Notes under the pieces: generated by a model | Told to the model about the DNA's origin: nothing | The model's database searches: none | The model's input: only the letters and a program-made list of their open reading frames with translations | In this document: piece by piece, positions 8,675 through 18,108 of the stretch | Position numbering within the stretch: position 1 is the first letter of the stretch | Layout: the number at the start of each line of letters is the position of its first letter | Assembly (NCBI RefSeq): GCF_030908545.1 | Contig: NZ_CP133083.1 | Span: forward strand, 1,922,001 to 1,986,000 | Direction: 5' to 3' | Origin: Nitrosomonas sp. sh817 | GTDB lineage: Bacteria > Pseudomonadota > Gammaproteobacteria > Burkholderiales > Nitrosomonadaceae | Length of the DNA: 64,000 bases | Made by a program: the position numbers and the translations under genes

Positions 8675-9069
8675 ATTAGAAAAGATTCAACCGGATTGAC
8701 ACAGCAGGCTTTTGACAGGACAACAGCTCTTGTCAAAAGCCTGCTCATGTTGATAGAAATATCAATGTATCCATTTGCCATGCTTTGTTTCGATCTACTT
8801 GACGGCCGGGGAGAATTTTCCATTACCTGCCGTAGCCATTAACACTAAAATATTGCGCTGCATCAAAGTCCTATCAGATTAGTTTGATAGAATTCTTTAA
8901 CCGGAGTGCGAAATGTCACATTCGCGCGCGGTTAATTCTGTTAGGCTATTTTTGCTGCAATTGGCGAAACCGGCCAGCAGCGTTTAAATCTGTCGTTTGC
9001 TCCAAATTCTGTTTCTCTACAGGCTGTTAACCGATAGCCTGCTCATATTATTCCGATAAGGAGAACATC
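8675..9069. other. Gene-free stretch with inverted repeats
   Basis: Besides the strong hairpin at 8703-8745 there is a smaller inverted repeat GCGAAATGT / ACATTCGC near 8908-8925, in a region that may hold the promoter of the next gene. No ORF with a ribosome site is seen. Confidence 0.4.
8703..8745. terminator. Strong hairpin behind the chemoreceptor gene
   Basis: A perfect 15-bp stem, AGCAGGCTTTTGACA (8703-8717) with TGTCAAAAGCCTGCT (8731-8745), and a 13-base loop. No T run follows, so it is either a weak or Rho-assisted terminator or an mRNA-stabilising structure. Confidence 0.55.
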
Positions 9070-11295
9070 ATGGCCATAAAAGACAATCCTAGGTTTTACG
9101 AGTTCGTCGTCGTCACTTAGCTGGTTGACGTTAAAAGCGACACCAAACCACCGGAAGTTTTTGTGTATGCATTTTCAGCCGATGGGCGCATGCTGACGTC
9201 CGCGTCGGCGAAAGATGGCGGCAAAGCGGCGTTGCGCGTGCCTGTAACGGCCAGCAAAGAGCGGCTGCGTATTCTGGTCGGTCCGGCATCCGAAGAGAAA
9301 GACGCCGGGTATGACGATCTAATCCGCCGCGGCGCGCAGCAGCAGTTTTTGCTGGCCGACCCCAGAACTCCGGTCAAGGAATTGCGGTTCCGCGTGTTCC
9401 CGGATATTTGGCATTGCTGGTTTTTCCGCGCGTGTTTCGTGCGCGGAAAGCTGATGAAACGGATTACCGTCGGCGGCACGGCGGTCGAGTATCCGGTGTG
9501 CAATGCGACGGTCGAGGTCTTCGAAGTCGATCCGCTGCATATCCTGATTCCGAAGCTGCCGGATTCCATCATCGACCGGCTGCGCGATGTGATTGTGCAT
9601 CCGCGCCCCTGGCCGTCGGTCGTCGATCTCCCGCGAATCCCCGAACCGTTTCCTTGGCCCGGCCCGGGACCCGATCCGGCGCCATTTGAACGGCGCATGA
9701 TGATGGCGGCTTCCGGCTCCATGCAGGAAGCCGTTGCGCCAGAAGATGCCGCGGATGCGTTCGACGAAATCGCGAACGCGACGGAATTGAAATACATCGC
9801 CAAAGCCGGCAGCCGGTTGCAATTCCAGCAGGCGTTGATCGACCACGCGTTCATTATCCGTCCGTTGCTCTGCCGTTTCTTCCCGCTGCTGGTGACCAAG
9901 CAAAAAGTCGCGACCACGACCACCGATGCTTGCGGAAAATTTCAGACGGTGTTTTTCCGCAGCTGCAACGATACCGACATTCCCGATCTTTATTTCAAAG
10001 CGCGCCAGCGTTTGTTCGGTTTCCTGGATGTGACGATTTACGAACCCAAGCCGGTTTCGTGCCATACGCATTGGGATTACGTCTGCGGCACCGAGGTCAC
10101 GTTGTACACCAAGCATCCGCTGGCGCAAATCTGCTCACCTTGCCCGCCGGTGATCGGCCCCGCTAATTGGGTCGCGTTTCTTGCCATCGGCGCGCATGCA
10201 TTAAGCCACATCTACGGAACCGCGCCGTCGCTACAAGGCAGCACCGACGACGACAATCGCGGTTTGACCGATAGCGGCGCACCGTGGGGCGGCTTGCTGC
10301 GTCCGCGCCTGGAGTTTTCCAATGCATTGGAAGCGCTCGGCGTGAAGTATTACCGGATTTCCTGGCGCAAGGGCGACAGCGGTGATTTCGCACCGCTGAG
10401 TAGCGCGGTTTATCACTATTACCGCCACGATGTGAATACGCCGACCGGACCGATGCCGGCATGGACACCGTATTTACTCGGTCCTAAGAACGCCGACGAC
10501 GGCGCCGGCCACATGGTGCCCGATCTGTTCGAGATTCCCTACCCGTCGGTCGCACCCGAAGGGGTTTGGGATGCGCCGCCGCATATCAGCGAGATCGTTG
10601 AGCATTTCAGCAATGCGAAATTCCCGACACAGGAATTGGCTGCGGGCATGACGTACGATGCCAATGGCAATACCGTCGGAACGGATAACAGCGGTAAGTA
10701 TCAACTCAAGCTGGATTTGTTCAATGCTACCGGCCAGCCGGTCAACATCGCGGCATCAGGCATCCAGTATGTGGTGCCGGATGTTCCCGACCTGACCGGC
10801 ACAATTTATACCACCGCTGCCGCGCCGCTCGGCTTGGTTTCCGGCAACAGCATGATTGTGACGCTGCACGTCGACAATAATCACTGCTTTGCCGGTATCG
10901 ATGCGCCAACCATCGGAGCCTTGGCAGCGGATCCTTGCTGCGGCGTGCTGAATTATGCCGCCAAGGATTCCGTGACGATGACATGGCAGGCCAAGCATCC
11001 CCACGGATTTGCGAAATATCACTTCGGTGTGGTTCGTGGCGCTAATTCCGTGCTGCAATTGCCTTCTCCCGGCGGCTGGGATCCGGTCGGTACCGGCTCG
11101 TTCTCAACCAGCCGCGCGGTATCGAATTTGCTGAACGACAACTTGCCTCCGGGTTGCGCATTAGACGGCTGCCCGGTCGCCGGATTCAGCGAAAATCTGT
11201 ACGTGGATGCGATGGCAACGGACGGCTGGACCAATGAACTCGGTTACGATGCCAGCGCGGTTCGCGCGTTCGTGCTGTCGAGAGCGGCGGTTTAG
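9070..11295 (+). pseudogene. Large unrecognised protein gene with in-frame TAG at codon 17
   Basis: An AAGGAG site (9059-9064) and ATG 9070 open a frame that reads 16 codons, meets TAG at 9118-9120, then continues in the same frame without a break to 11295. The next possible start is GTG 9163 (710 residues) without a good ribosome site. The natural reading is a full gene of about 741 residues with a single CAG-to-TAG type change. The protein is rich in Cys, Trp and Pro, has a proline-rich linker near nt 9640-9680 (PWPGPGPDP), and has no signal peptide. I do not recognise a family. It could still be expressed by readthrough or by the internal GTG. Confidence 0.6.
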
Positions 11296-11671
11296 GGCGA
11301 GTCGAAATGGAGGAGCTGTCGCGGGTTTGCTGAGTTTCCAGGCAAGCTGCGCCAGCTTCAAAATTTTTTAACCTGAACAACCCTGGAAAAATGGAAAAGC
11401 AACGTACGGTGAGTTCACAGATGAGTAGCAGGAACCAACGATTTGAATTTTATTGCCTCGCCTTGGCGCGAGGCGGTTCTGAAATACTAGGGAAACGCTG
11501 ATTAATTGACTGCACGAGCGAATCACTTCGTTACGCGGTACTCGCATCCTCGCTTATCTTGTTGATATGCTTCGGTTGCTGCGTTCCGTGCGCCTCGTGC
11601 TTCATCTCATTCGTTGAATTAATCAGTGTTTCCCCGGGGCTTAAAAGAAATGAAGCGATCGCTTCAATTGC
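11296..11671. other. Intergenic stretch holding a MITE copy
   Basis: Apart from the MITE at 11490-11634, I see no ORF with a ribosome site. A GC-rich inverted pair, CTCGCCTTGGCGCGAGGCGG near 11457-11476, may be a terminator of the upstream gene. Confidence 0.4.
11490..11634. mobile_element. MITE-like element, family 1, copy 2
   Basis: Ends GGGAAACGCTGATTAATT and AATTAATCAGTGTTTCCC form an 18-bp inverted repeat. The interior matches copy 1 (6232-6375) over most of its length with scattered differences. No coding capacity. Confidence 0.75.
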
Positions 11672-11785
11672 CTAGGAAAAGTACATCGACACAAAAATCA
11701 AAGCAGCGGCTACGCCACCGATGATTGCCAAATTGACACCCAGATTTTTAAAGGTAACAACATCAACTTCGTCTAACATGTTCAT
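11672..11785 (-). CDS. 37-residue single-span membrane protein
   Basis: A very short gene with a near-consensus ribosome site: GGAGGAAATC directly precedes ATG at 11785. The product starts with a polar, acidic segment (MNMLDEVDVVTFKNLG), followed by one hydrophobic helix (VNLAIIGGVAAALIFVSMYF), and ends at TAG. This layout is typical of small subunits or regulators of membrane complexes. No partner gene is adjacent, so its role is unknown. Automated annotation would probably miss it. Confidence 0.6.
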   Translation of the reverse strand: MNMLDEVDVVTFKNLGVNLAIIGGVAAALIFVSMYFS

Positions 11786-11934
11786 GATTTCCTCCAATAA
11801 TGAGTTTTAGTGGAGGTTGTATTCTGAATGGAATTCGGATTGAATTTATTGACATAGATCAACAAACATCAAATTGATTCCAATGCTTACCTGCGATGCG
11901 CCATTTCGATGATCGCTATTGATCAAACCGCCAG

Positions 11935-12711
11935 TTACTTTAAATTCCGGCTTTTCTTGATTAAGTCGTAGGCGATCTGGACTTCCTTGGCTTGTTCGGT
12001 GGCTACCGCGATCATGTCTTCCGGCACGCCCTGCCCCATCAATTTATCCGGGTGGTATTGGCTCATCAACTTGCGGTAGGCGCGTTTGATTTCCGCATCG
12101 CTGCTGTCTTTGTCAACACCCAGCGCCCGGTAGGCATCGTCCAGCGCGTTCGCGGAACTGGCGCCGCCAGCGGCAAAGTGCATTTGATTCATTACCATAT
12201 CGAGCAATTGCTCGAATGCCGCCGGGTGATAGCCCAAACGGCCGGCGATGGCTTGCAGCAACTCTTCTTCCGCGGCATTCAAGTGACCGTCGGATAACCC
12301 CATGATAATCAGATACACCAGCAGCATCTGTTTCAGATCCGGCGAGTAACCGCAAGCCGTCAGAAATACGCTGAGTTGCGGATGAATATCGTAATCTTTG
12401 ACTGCACCCTGCTTGAACAAAGCAATCGCTTTGAGCCGGTGCTCCTGGGTCATGCGCAGCTTTTGCATGAATTGTTCGACGTGGGCGATCTCGCTTTCGG
12501 AAACACGCCCATCGGCCTTGGCCAATTTTCCCATCAGGATAAATACGGTTTCCAGAAAAACCGATTGGCGGCGCGTAGCGCTGAACGGATTGACGCCGCC
12601 GGGGCCATAAGCCACTAGCCTGTCAATGAAACTGCCGCCGATCAGGCCGAGAATCAATCCGATAAAACCCAACACCAGAAAACCGGAAATGGCGCCCAAT
12701 ATCTTGAACAT
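11935..12711 (-). CDS. djlA: DjlA-type co-chaperone (TerB-like plus J domain)
   Basis: A 258-residue membrane-anchored DnaJ-like co-chaperone. Residues 1-35 form a glycine-rich transmembrane segment (FLVLGFIGLILGLIGGSF), ~55-180 a TerB-like helical domain, and ~190-258 a C-terminal J domain with the catalytic HPD loop in QYHPDKL. J domains stimulate DnaK ATPase; DjlA does so at the inner membrane. Domain order and length match the DjlA family. It lies behind ibaG on the same strand, with 87 bases between. Confidence 0.88.
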   Translation of the reverse strand: MFKILGAISGFLVLGFIGLILGLIGGSFIDRLVAYGPGGVNPFSATRRQSVFLETVFILMGKLAKADGRVSESEIAHVEQFMQKLRMTQEHRLKAIALFKQGAVKDYDIHPQLSVFLTACGYSPDLKQMLLVYLIIMGLSDGHLNAAEEELLQAIAGRLGYHPAAFEQLLDMVMNQMHFAAGGASSANALDDAYRALGVDKDSSDAEIKRAYRKLMSQYHPDKLMGQGVPEDMIAVATEQAKEVQIAYDLIKKSRNLK

Positions 12712-12798
12712 GACTATTTCAGACTAACGGTAAAACGATGATAACGAACCGGTTGTAAAACCGACGCGGCTTGCGCGTTTGATAACCGCAGATCCGGT

Positions 12799-13041
12799 TT
12801 ACGATTGTTTGGCCCATTGTTCCGGGGTCAGCGTTTTCATCGACAGCGCGTGAATTTCCTGCTTCATCCGGTCTCCCAATGACTTGTAAACCAATTGATG
12901 CTGCTGAACTATACTTTTCCCTTGAAATTGCGCGCTGACGATCAGCGCCTGAAAATGACGGCCGTCGTCGCCTTCGACCTGTACATGTTCACACGGTAAT
13001 GACGATTCGATATAGGTTTTTAAATTCTCTGCGGTCAGCAT
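12799..13041 (-). CDS. ibaG: BolA-family protein (IbaG-like)
   Basis: An 80-residue BolA/IbaG protein. I set the start at ATG 13041 (MLTAENLKTYIE), because the longer frame runs into the upstream permease and an AAGGAGAA site precedes this ATG. The conserved GDDGRHFQALIVSAQF segment and the QLVYKSLGD helix with a conserved His match the family. IbaG-type proteins handle Fe-S clusters with monothiol glutaredoxins. A position behind the mla operon and an ABC-2 transporter is common in betaproteobacteria; murA, which often follows, is not here. Confidence 0.88.
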   Translation of the reverse strand: MLTAENLKTYIESSLPCEHVQVEGDDGRHFQALIVSAQFQGKSIVQQHQLVYKSLGDRMKQEIHALSMKTLTPEQWAKQS

Positions 13042-13088
13042 GGCTGTTCTCCTTATAATGTGGTTTGAGACAAAATTGTATCGTCCGG

Positions 13089-13844
13089 TTAATGCCGTAA
13101 TTTGTAGCCGGTTTTGAGCATCCGTATCGCCAGTAGGGAAATGGCGATCAAGCATGATGCCACAATCGCCAGGCTAATATAAGGCGAAATATCCGAAATG
13201 CCCAAAAAGCCGTAACGGAAGCCATCGATCATGTAAAAGAACGGATTGAGATGCGACAGCACCTGCCAGCCGCCCGGCAGCGAATGGATGGTATAAAACA
13301 CGCCCGACAGAAACGTCAGCGGCATGATGATGAAGTTTTGAAAAGCGGCCAATTGATCGAATTTATCCGCCCAGATTCCGGCGATCAATCCTAAAACGCC
13401 CAGAATGCCGCTGCCGAGCAGCATGAAAACAATCGACCAGACCGGCAATTGCAGCGGGATATCAAAAAAAGCCCAGGTAACGGCATACACACCCAGCCCG
13501 ACCAGAATACCCCTGACCACCGAAGCGAGGACATACGCCAGGAAAATCGTGTGATACGGCAACGGCGATAGCAGGATAAACACGATGTTGCCGCTGATTT
13601 TCGATTGAATCATGCTGGACGACGAATTGGCGAAAGCATTTTGGATGATCGCCATCATCACCAGCCCGGGAATCAGAAAATCCGTGTAGGCAATGCCCGG
13701 ATAAATTTCCACATGCGTTTCCAGCACGTGAAAGAACACTAATAAATACAACAGCGTCGATACCATCGGCGCAACGATGGTTTGGAAACCGACTTTCCAG
13801 AAGCGCAGCAATTCCTTGTAAAACAATGTGAAAAATCCTGTCAT
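13089..13844 (-). CDS. ABC-2 type transporter permease (YadH-like)
   Basis: A 251-residue inner-membrane permease with six hydrophobic segments and the ABC-2 signature region near residues 140-180 (GILGVLGLIAGIWADKFDQL). It pairs with the ATPase gene directly upstream, with only four bases between them. Transporters of this class export lipids, polysaccharides or drugs; the substrate is not known. Its location within the mla/ibaG neighbourhood hints at an envelope role, but that is inference. Confidence 0.88.
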   Translation of the reverse strand: MTGFFTLFYKELLRFWKVGFQTIVAPMVSTLLYLLVFFHVLETHVEIYPGIAYTDFLIPGLVMMAIIQNAFANSSSSMIQSKISGNIVFILLSPLPYHTIFLAYVLASVVRGILVGLGVYAVTWAFFDIPLQLPVWSIVFMLLGSGILGVLGLIAGIWADKFDQLAAFQNFIIMPLTFLSGVFYTIHSLPGGWQVLSHLNPFFYMIDGFRYGFLGISDISPYISLAIVASCLIAISLLAIRMLKTGYKLRH

Positions 13845-13848
13845 TTCA

Positions 13849-14757
13849 CTAATTCTTATTTTCTCTCATGATGTTGATAAACACATCCTCGAGATCCGGC
13901 TGTTGCAAGTGCATTTCGACGATTTCGATATTCGCGGCTCGTAATGCCGCCAGCACAGCTTCGATGTGCGCGTATTGGCCGATGCGCAGCTCATGTACGC
14001 CGTCTTCGTGCTTAAGTAAGCGATCGCGCAACCCTTCCGGCAGGGTGTCGGGCGACAATCGCAGCCGCAGCGAGTTGCCGGCCGTCATTTTACCAATCAG
14101 ATTGTGCGTGTTATCGAGCGCGACGATGCGGCCCTGCTTCAGCATCGCCACCCGGTTACACAGTGTTTCCGCTTCTTCCAAATAATGCGTGGTCAATACG
14201 ATGGTATGCCCATCCTTATTGAGCTGCTTGATGAATTCCCACAGTGTCTGGCGTAATTCCACATCGACCCCGGCGGTCGGTTCGTCCAAGATGATCAGTG
14301 GCGGTCTGTGTACCAATGCTTGCGCCACCAGCACGCGGCGTTTCATGCCGCCGGATAGCGAACGCATATTGGCATGGGCTTTGTCACTCAGATCGAGGCG
14401 CTCGATGATTTCATCGACCCAGCGGCCGTTGTTGCGGATGCCATAATACCCGGACTGGATCAGCAGGATTTCGCGCACCGTGAAAAACGGATCGAACACC
14501 AATTCCTGCGGCACGATGCCCAAATTCAACCGCGCTTGCTGATAACCGGTTAAAACATCATGCCTCATGATTTGCACGGTGCCGCTATCCGCCAGCGTCA
14601 ACCCGGCAATGATGCTGATCAGCGTCGTTTTCCCGGCGCCATTCGGCCCCAGCAATGCGAAAAACTCCCCGGGATAGATGCTTAGATCAACGCCGGATAG
14701 CGCTTGGACTTGTCCAAAATGCTTACTGACGCGCCGGACTTCAAGAGCAGGTAACAT
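13849..14757 (-). CDS. ABC transporter ATPase (YadG-like)
   Basis: A 302-residue ATPase with Walker A GPNGAGKTT (~residue 37), signature LSGGMKRRV (~136) and Walker B LIILDEPTAGVD (~155), then the H-loop THYLEEAE. The C-terminal extension (~220-300) is usual in ABC-2 exporters of the YadG class. It supplies energy to the permease gene four bases downstream. The gap to mlaB is about 56 bases on the same strand, so it may share the mla transcript. Confidence 0.9.
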   Translation of the reverse strand: MLPALEVRRVSKHFGQVQALSGVDLSIYPGEFFALLGPNGAGKTTLISIIAGLTLADSGTVQIMRHDVLTGYQQARLNLGIVPQELVFDPFFTVREILLIQSGYYGIRNNGRWVDEIIERLDLSDKAHANMRSLSGGMKRRVLVAQALVHRPPLIILDEPTAGVDVELRQTLWEFIKQLNKDGHTIVLTTHYLEEAETLCNRVAMLKQGRIVALDNTHNLIGKMTAGNSLRLRLSPDTLPEGLRDRLLKHEDGVHELRIGQYAHIEAVLAALRAANIEIVEMHLQQPDLEDVFINIMRENKN

Positions 14758-14813
14758 GAGAAAAGACTAGATAAGAATCGCTTTGACGGTAACCATGGAC
14801 AGCCGTTACCGGT

Positions 14814-15152
14814 TCAAGCGCTAGCAGGTACCGGCGTTTCGGCGGAGATCACCGGGATCAGTTCCGCAACCCCGTATAATTGAATGAGGCTTCTGAGATT
14901 CCCGGGCAGATGAATAAACTGTAAGGATCGATTGGTTTTCTGAGCGGTGCGCAACCATTCCAGCAGCATGCTGATAATCGTGGAATCGACCTCGGTCACG
15001 CCTGCCAAGTCGACTGTCAGGGATTGATTGTCAAACAATGCAATCCCCCGGCGCGTCAGATCCGCGACATGATCGATCGTTACCGGCCCTTGCAACACAA
15101 TGCGGTCACCTTCGCGCAAGATAACAGGAACCGGCATTTTCGGATCGTTCAT
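14814..15152 (-). CDS. mlaB: STAS-domain subunit of the Mla transporter
   Basis: A 112-residue STAS protein. The segment LTVDLAGVTEVDSTIISMLLEW carries the conserved Asp-Ser pair of STAS domains (~residues 48-69). MlaB binds MlaF at the cytoplasmic face and tunes its ATPase activity. The gene is the last of mlaFEDCB, 12 bases behind mlaC. Confidence 0.88.
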   Translation of the reverse strand: MNDPKMPVPVILREGDRIVLQGPVTIDHVADLTRRGIALFDNQSLTVDLAGVTEVDSTIISMLLEWLRTAQKTNRSLQFIHLPGNLRSLIQLYGVAELIPVISAETPVPASA

Positions 15153-15164
15153 CGCTATATGAAT

Positions 15165-15785
15165 TTATTTTTTGCCTTCCAGCGATTTGTTCTTATCGGA
15201 GAGCGCCTTTAACAATCCTTCAACGCCGCCCTTGCGAACCTGGCTATTAAACGTGCCGCGGTAATTGGTCACCAGACTCACGCCGGCAACCGTTACATCG
15301 TACACTTTCCAGCCATCGGGTTTTTTCTCCATGCTGTAATCGATCGGCACCGGTTCTTTGCCTTTGCCTTGCATGACCACTGTACGCACCATCGTTTCGG
15401 TTTTATCGCCTAACGCGGGCAACGGTTTAACTTTGATGATCTCATCATGATAACTCGTCAATGCGTTGGAATAAGTGCGTACCAGCAACGTGCGGAATTC
15501 ATCCACCAGTTTGGTTTGCTGTTCCGGCGCGGCCTTGGTCCAGTGCTGTCCCATCGCCAGTTGCGTCATGCGCGAAAAATTGAAATGCGGCAGAATCTTG
15601 GTCTCGATCAGATCGAGCATTTTTTCTTTGTTGCCGTTTTTCAACTCCGCATCTTTATTAATGATATCGATGACTTCTTTCACAGTCTGATCGACCAGTC
15701 TATCCGGCGCCATTTCCATCGCCCATGCCGGAGAAATCAGCAGGCAGGAAAAAATCAATCCAATCGCTCCAATTATTCTTTTCAT
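15165..15785 (-). CDS. mlaC: Periplasmic phospholipid-binding protein MlaC
   Basis: A 206-residue protein with a signal peptide (MKRIIGAIGLIFSCLLISPAWA). The Ttg2D/MlaC fold follows, with the typical PVDQTVKEV-like start, FNFSRMTQLAMG and a C-terminal VYDVTVAGVSLVTNYR region. MlaC carries phospholipids through the periplasm between the outer-membrane lipoprotein MlaA and the MlaFEDB complex. mlaA is not in the window. Confidence 0.9.
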   Translation of the reverse strand: MKRIIGAIGLIFSCLLISPAWAMEMAPDRLVDQTVKEVIDIINKDAELKNGNKEKMLDLIETKILPHFNFSRMTQLAMGQHWTKAAPEQQTKLVDEFRTLLVRTYSNALTSYHDEIIKVKPLPALGDKTETMVRTVVMQGKGKEPVPIDYSMEKKPDGWKVYDVTVAGVSLVTNYRGTFNSQVRKGGVEGLLKALSDKNKSLEGKK

Positions 15786-15872
15786 TGTCCCCTCACCAAG
15801 TTAAAAGTTGTTTGCTGCAATACTAAACCAATCAGAAAGAAAATAACAAATATCCGTTCGTTTGCCGGACGG

Positions 15873-16340
15873 TCAGAAAGAATCGTCTTCCGCTGCTTTG
15901 TTAAACAGAAAACGTCCGATTAATTCCTCCAGCACCATGGCTGAATTAGTTTTCATAATTTTATCACCTTCTTTGAGCATCGCTTCGTCGCCGCCCGCTG
16001 CCAGGCCGATATATTGCTCCCCCAGTAGCCCCGAGGTCAAAATGCTGGCAAATGTGTCTTTGGGAAATTGAAAGCGGCTGTCCATACTCATGGTTACTAC
16101 CGCATCATAGGTTTGCGTGCTGAATTGAATATCGGTGACACGTCCGACCACGACACCGGCGCTTTTCACCGGCGCGCGCACTTTCAGGCCGCCGATGTTT
16201 TCAAAATTTCCGGAAATCGTATAGCTGTGCGATGGATTATAGACATTCAGATTGCCAACCTTAAGGCTCAAAATCATCAACGCGACAATACCCATCACGA
16301 CAAACAAACCCACCCATAAATCCATGGTTGTCCGCTGCAT
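15873..16340 (-). CDS. mlaD: Mla complex substrate-binding subunit (MCE domain)
   Basis: A 155-residue protein anchored by one N-terminal helix (WVGLFVVMGIVALMILSLKV) and carrying one MCE domain: the segment GLKVRAPVKSAGVVVGRV (~residues 50-67) is the signature. MlaD hexamers form the periplasmic ring on MlaE. The start overlaps the mlaE stop by one base. The 87-base gap to mlaC is the only sizeable break in the operon. Confidence 0.92.
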   Translation of the reverse strand: MQRTTMDLWVGLFVVMGIVALMILSLKVGNLNVYNPSHSYTISGNFENIGGLKVRAPVKSAGVVVGRVTDIQFSTQTYDAVVTMSMDSRFQFPKDTFASILTSGLLGEQYIGLAAGGDEAMLKEGDKIMKTNSAMVLEELIGRFLFNKAAEDDSF

Positions 16341-17143
16341 TAACTAACTCCTCTAAACATGAAAGCGGTCAATATAAAATCAAGTCCTAAAATTACCAGT
16401 GATGATGTCACCACCGTGCGCGTAGTCGCTCCGGATACGCCTTCGGCTGTCGGCGGCGCGTCGTAACCTTCGAATACCGCAATGGCCGTCACCGCAACAC
16501 CGAAAAAACAGCTTTTAATAAAACCGTTCAGAATATCGATGCGGAAATCGACCGCGCTTTGCATTTGCGACCAATAAGAACCTTCATCGACACCGATGAA
16601 AACGACAGTGACCAAATAACCGCCGTAGACCCCCATCACCGAAAAAATAGCCGCCAGAAACGGCATTGAAATCACCCCTGCCCAGAACCGCGGCGCTACC
16701 ACCCGCGCAACCGGGTCGACCGCCATCATGCCCATCGCGGCCAACTGCTCGGTGGCTTTCATCAGGCCGATTTCGGCAGTGATCGCAGAACCCGCGCGGC
16801 TGGCGAATAGCAATGCGGCCACCACCGGCCCCAGCTCCCGCACCAGCGACAACGCCACCAAGGTGCCGACCGCGGATTCCGAGCCGTACTTCTGTAACGT
16901 CTCGTAGCCCTGTAACCCCAATACCATGCCGACAAACAAACCGGATACGACGATGATGATGAGCGACAGTACCCCGGTAAAATACAACTCGCGGATCACC
17001 AAATTGAAGCGGCGGAAACTGGTGCCGGATTTGAGCAATACCAGCAAGAAGAAACGGCTGGCAACGCCAAGGCGCCACAAGCTTTCAATGGTGCGGTGAC
17101 CGATATTGCGGATACCGGTAACAATCCGTCTAGGCAAGAGCAT
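16340..17143 (-). CDS. mlaE: Mla complex permease
   Basis: A 267-residue MlaE-type permease with five or six hydrophobic segments and the conserved family stretch SRAGSAITAEIGLMKATEQ (~residues 135-153). It forms the membrane channel of the phospholipid transporter. The start overlaps the mlaF end by 14 bases, so translation is probably coupled. Confidence 0.93.
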   Translation of the reverse strand: MLLPRRIVTGIRNIGHRTIESLWRLGVASRFFLLVLLKSGTSFRRFNLVIRELYFTGVLSLIIIVVSGLFVGMVLGLQGYETLQKYGSESAVGTLVALSLVRELGPVVAALLFASRAGSAITAEIGLMKATEQLAAMGMMAVDPVARVVAPRFWAGVISMPFLAAIFSVMGVYGGYLVTVVFIGVDEGSYWSQMQSAVDFRIDILNGFIKSCFFGVAVTAIAVFEGYDAPPTAEGVSGATTRTVVTSSLVILGLDFILTAFMFRGVS

Positions 17144-17942
17144 TCTCCAGATTCAGGTCGCTCCGGTAAGACCGCGCCGGATAATGAAACGGCACCGGTC
17201 CGTCTTCCTCGCCGTGCACAAACTGATGCACGAACGGCGCGACCGATTCGCGCACTTCTTCCGGCGTGCCTTCCGCTGCGATCACGCCGTCCGCAATGAA
17301 ATAGACATAATCGACGATTTTCAGCGATTCCTGCACATCGTGCGTCACCACGATCGAAGTCATCCCCAGCGCATCGGTCAAGCGCCGGATCAGATTACCG
17401 ATCACGCTCAGCGAGATCGGATCCAGTCCGGTAAACGGTTCATCGTACATGATCAGCATCGGATCCAATGCGATCGAACGCGCCAGCGCCACCCGCCGCG
17501 CCATGCCGCCCGACAATTCGTTCGGCATTAAATGGTGCGCGCCGCGCAAACCGACTGCGTTCAGCTTCATCAATACCAAATCACGAATCATCGATTCCGG
17601 TAAATCGGTATGTTCACGCATCTGGAAAGCGACATTATCGAACACCGACAAATCGGTGAACAATGCGCCGAACTGAAACAACATACCCATCTTGCGGCGC
17701 AGTTTAAACAGCGCATCGCGATCCAGCTCGTGCACCACTTGCCCGGCAAAATTGACATATCCCGAAGATGGCTGCATCACGCCGCCGATCAACCGCAACA
17801 CGGTGGTTTTCCCCGATCCGCTGCCGCCCATGATGGCAACCACTTGCCCTCGCTTCATGGTCATATTGATGCCTTTCAGAATCGGGCGGGTATCGTAGGA
17901 AAAATTCAAGCCTTTAATCTCGATTAAGTTTTCAGATGCCAT
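17130..17942 (-). CDS. mlaF: Mla complex ATPase
   Basis: A 270-residue ABC ATPase: Walker A GGSGSGKTT (~residue 40), signature ELSGGMARRVALAR and Walker B LIMYDEPFTGLDP. I prefer ATG 17942 (MASENLIEIKGL); a GTG four codons upstream is possible. It powers phospholipid movement through MlaE/MlaD and is the first gene of mlaFEDCB. Its promoter should lie in the gap to the symporter gene (17943-18108), where I see no clear boxes. Confidence 0.92.
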   Translation of the reverse strand: MASENLIEIKGLNFSYDTRPILKGINMTMKRGQVVAIMGGSGSGKTTVLRLIGGVMQPSSGYVNFAGQVVHELDRDALFKLRRKMGMLFQFGALFTDLSVFDNVAFQMREHTDLPESMIRDLVLMKLNAVGLRGAHHLMPNELSGGMARRVALARSIALDPMLIMYDEPFTGLDPISLSVIGNLIRRLTDALGMTSIVVTHDVQESLKIVDYVYFIADGVIAAEGTPEEVRESVAPFVHQFVHGEEDGPVPFHYPARSYRSDLNLENALA

Positions 17943-18108
17943 GAGACTGCACAATAAAATGGATGGTTTGGAAGATGCGGGTTATTGATGCGATTGCTTT
18001 GAATTTAAAATCAGTCTTTGAAATATCTCGATAGGTTTTGCAGAAAAATACGCAAAATGCCGCGAATGCCAATTTTAATCCAGTTTCATCGAGAATATCG
18101 GGCTATAT

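Noticed and set aside
9118..9120. TAG read as pyrrolysine or selenocysteine-like recoding
   Set aside because: TAG recoding is not expected in this lineage, no structure or pyl genes are seen, and a point mutation explains it.
9319..10128. Long open frame on the minus strand inside the large unrecognised gene (also 9117-9923)
   Set aside because: No ribosome site and low-complexity Arg/Gly composition; it is the antisense shadow of a GC-rich coding strand.
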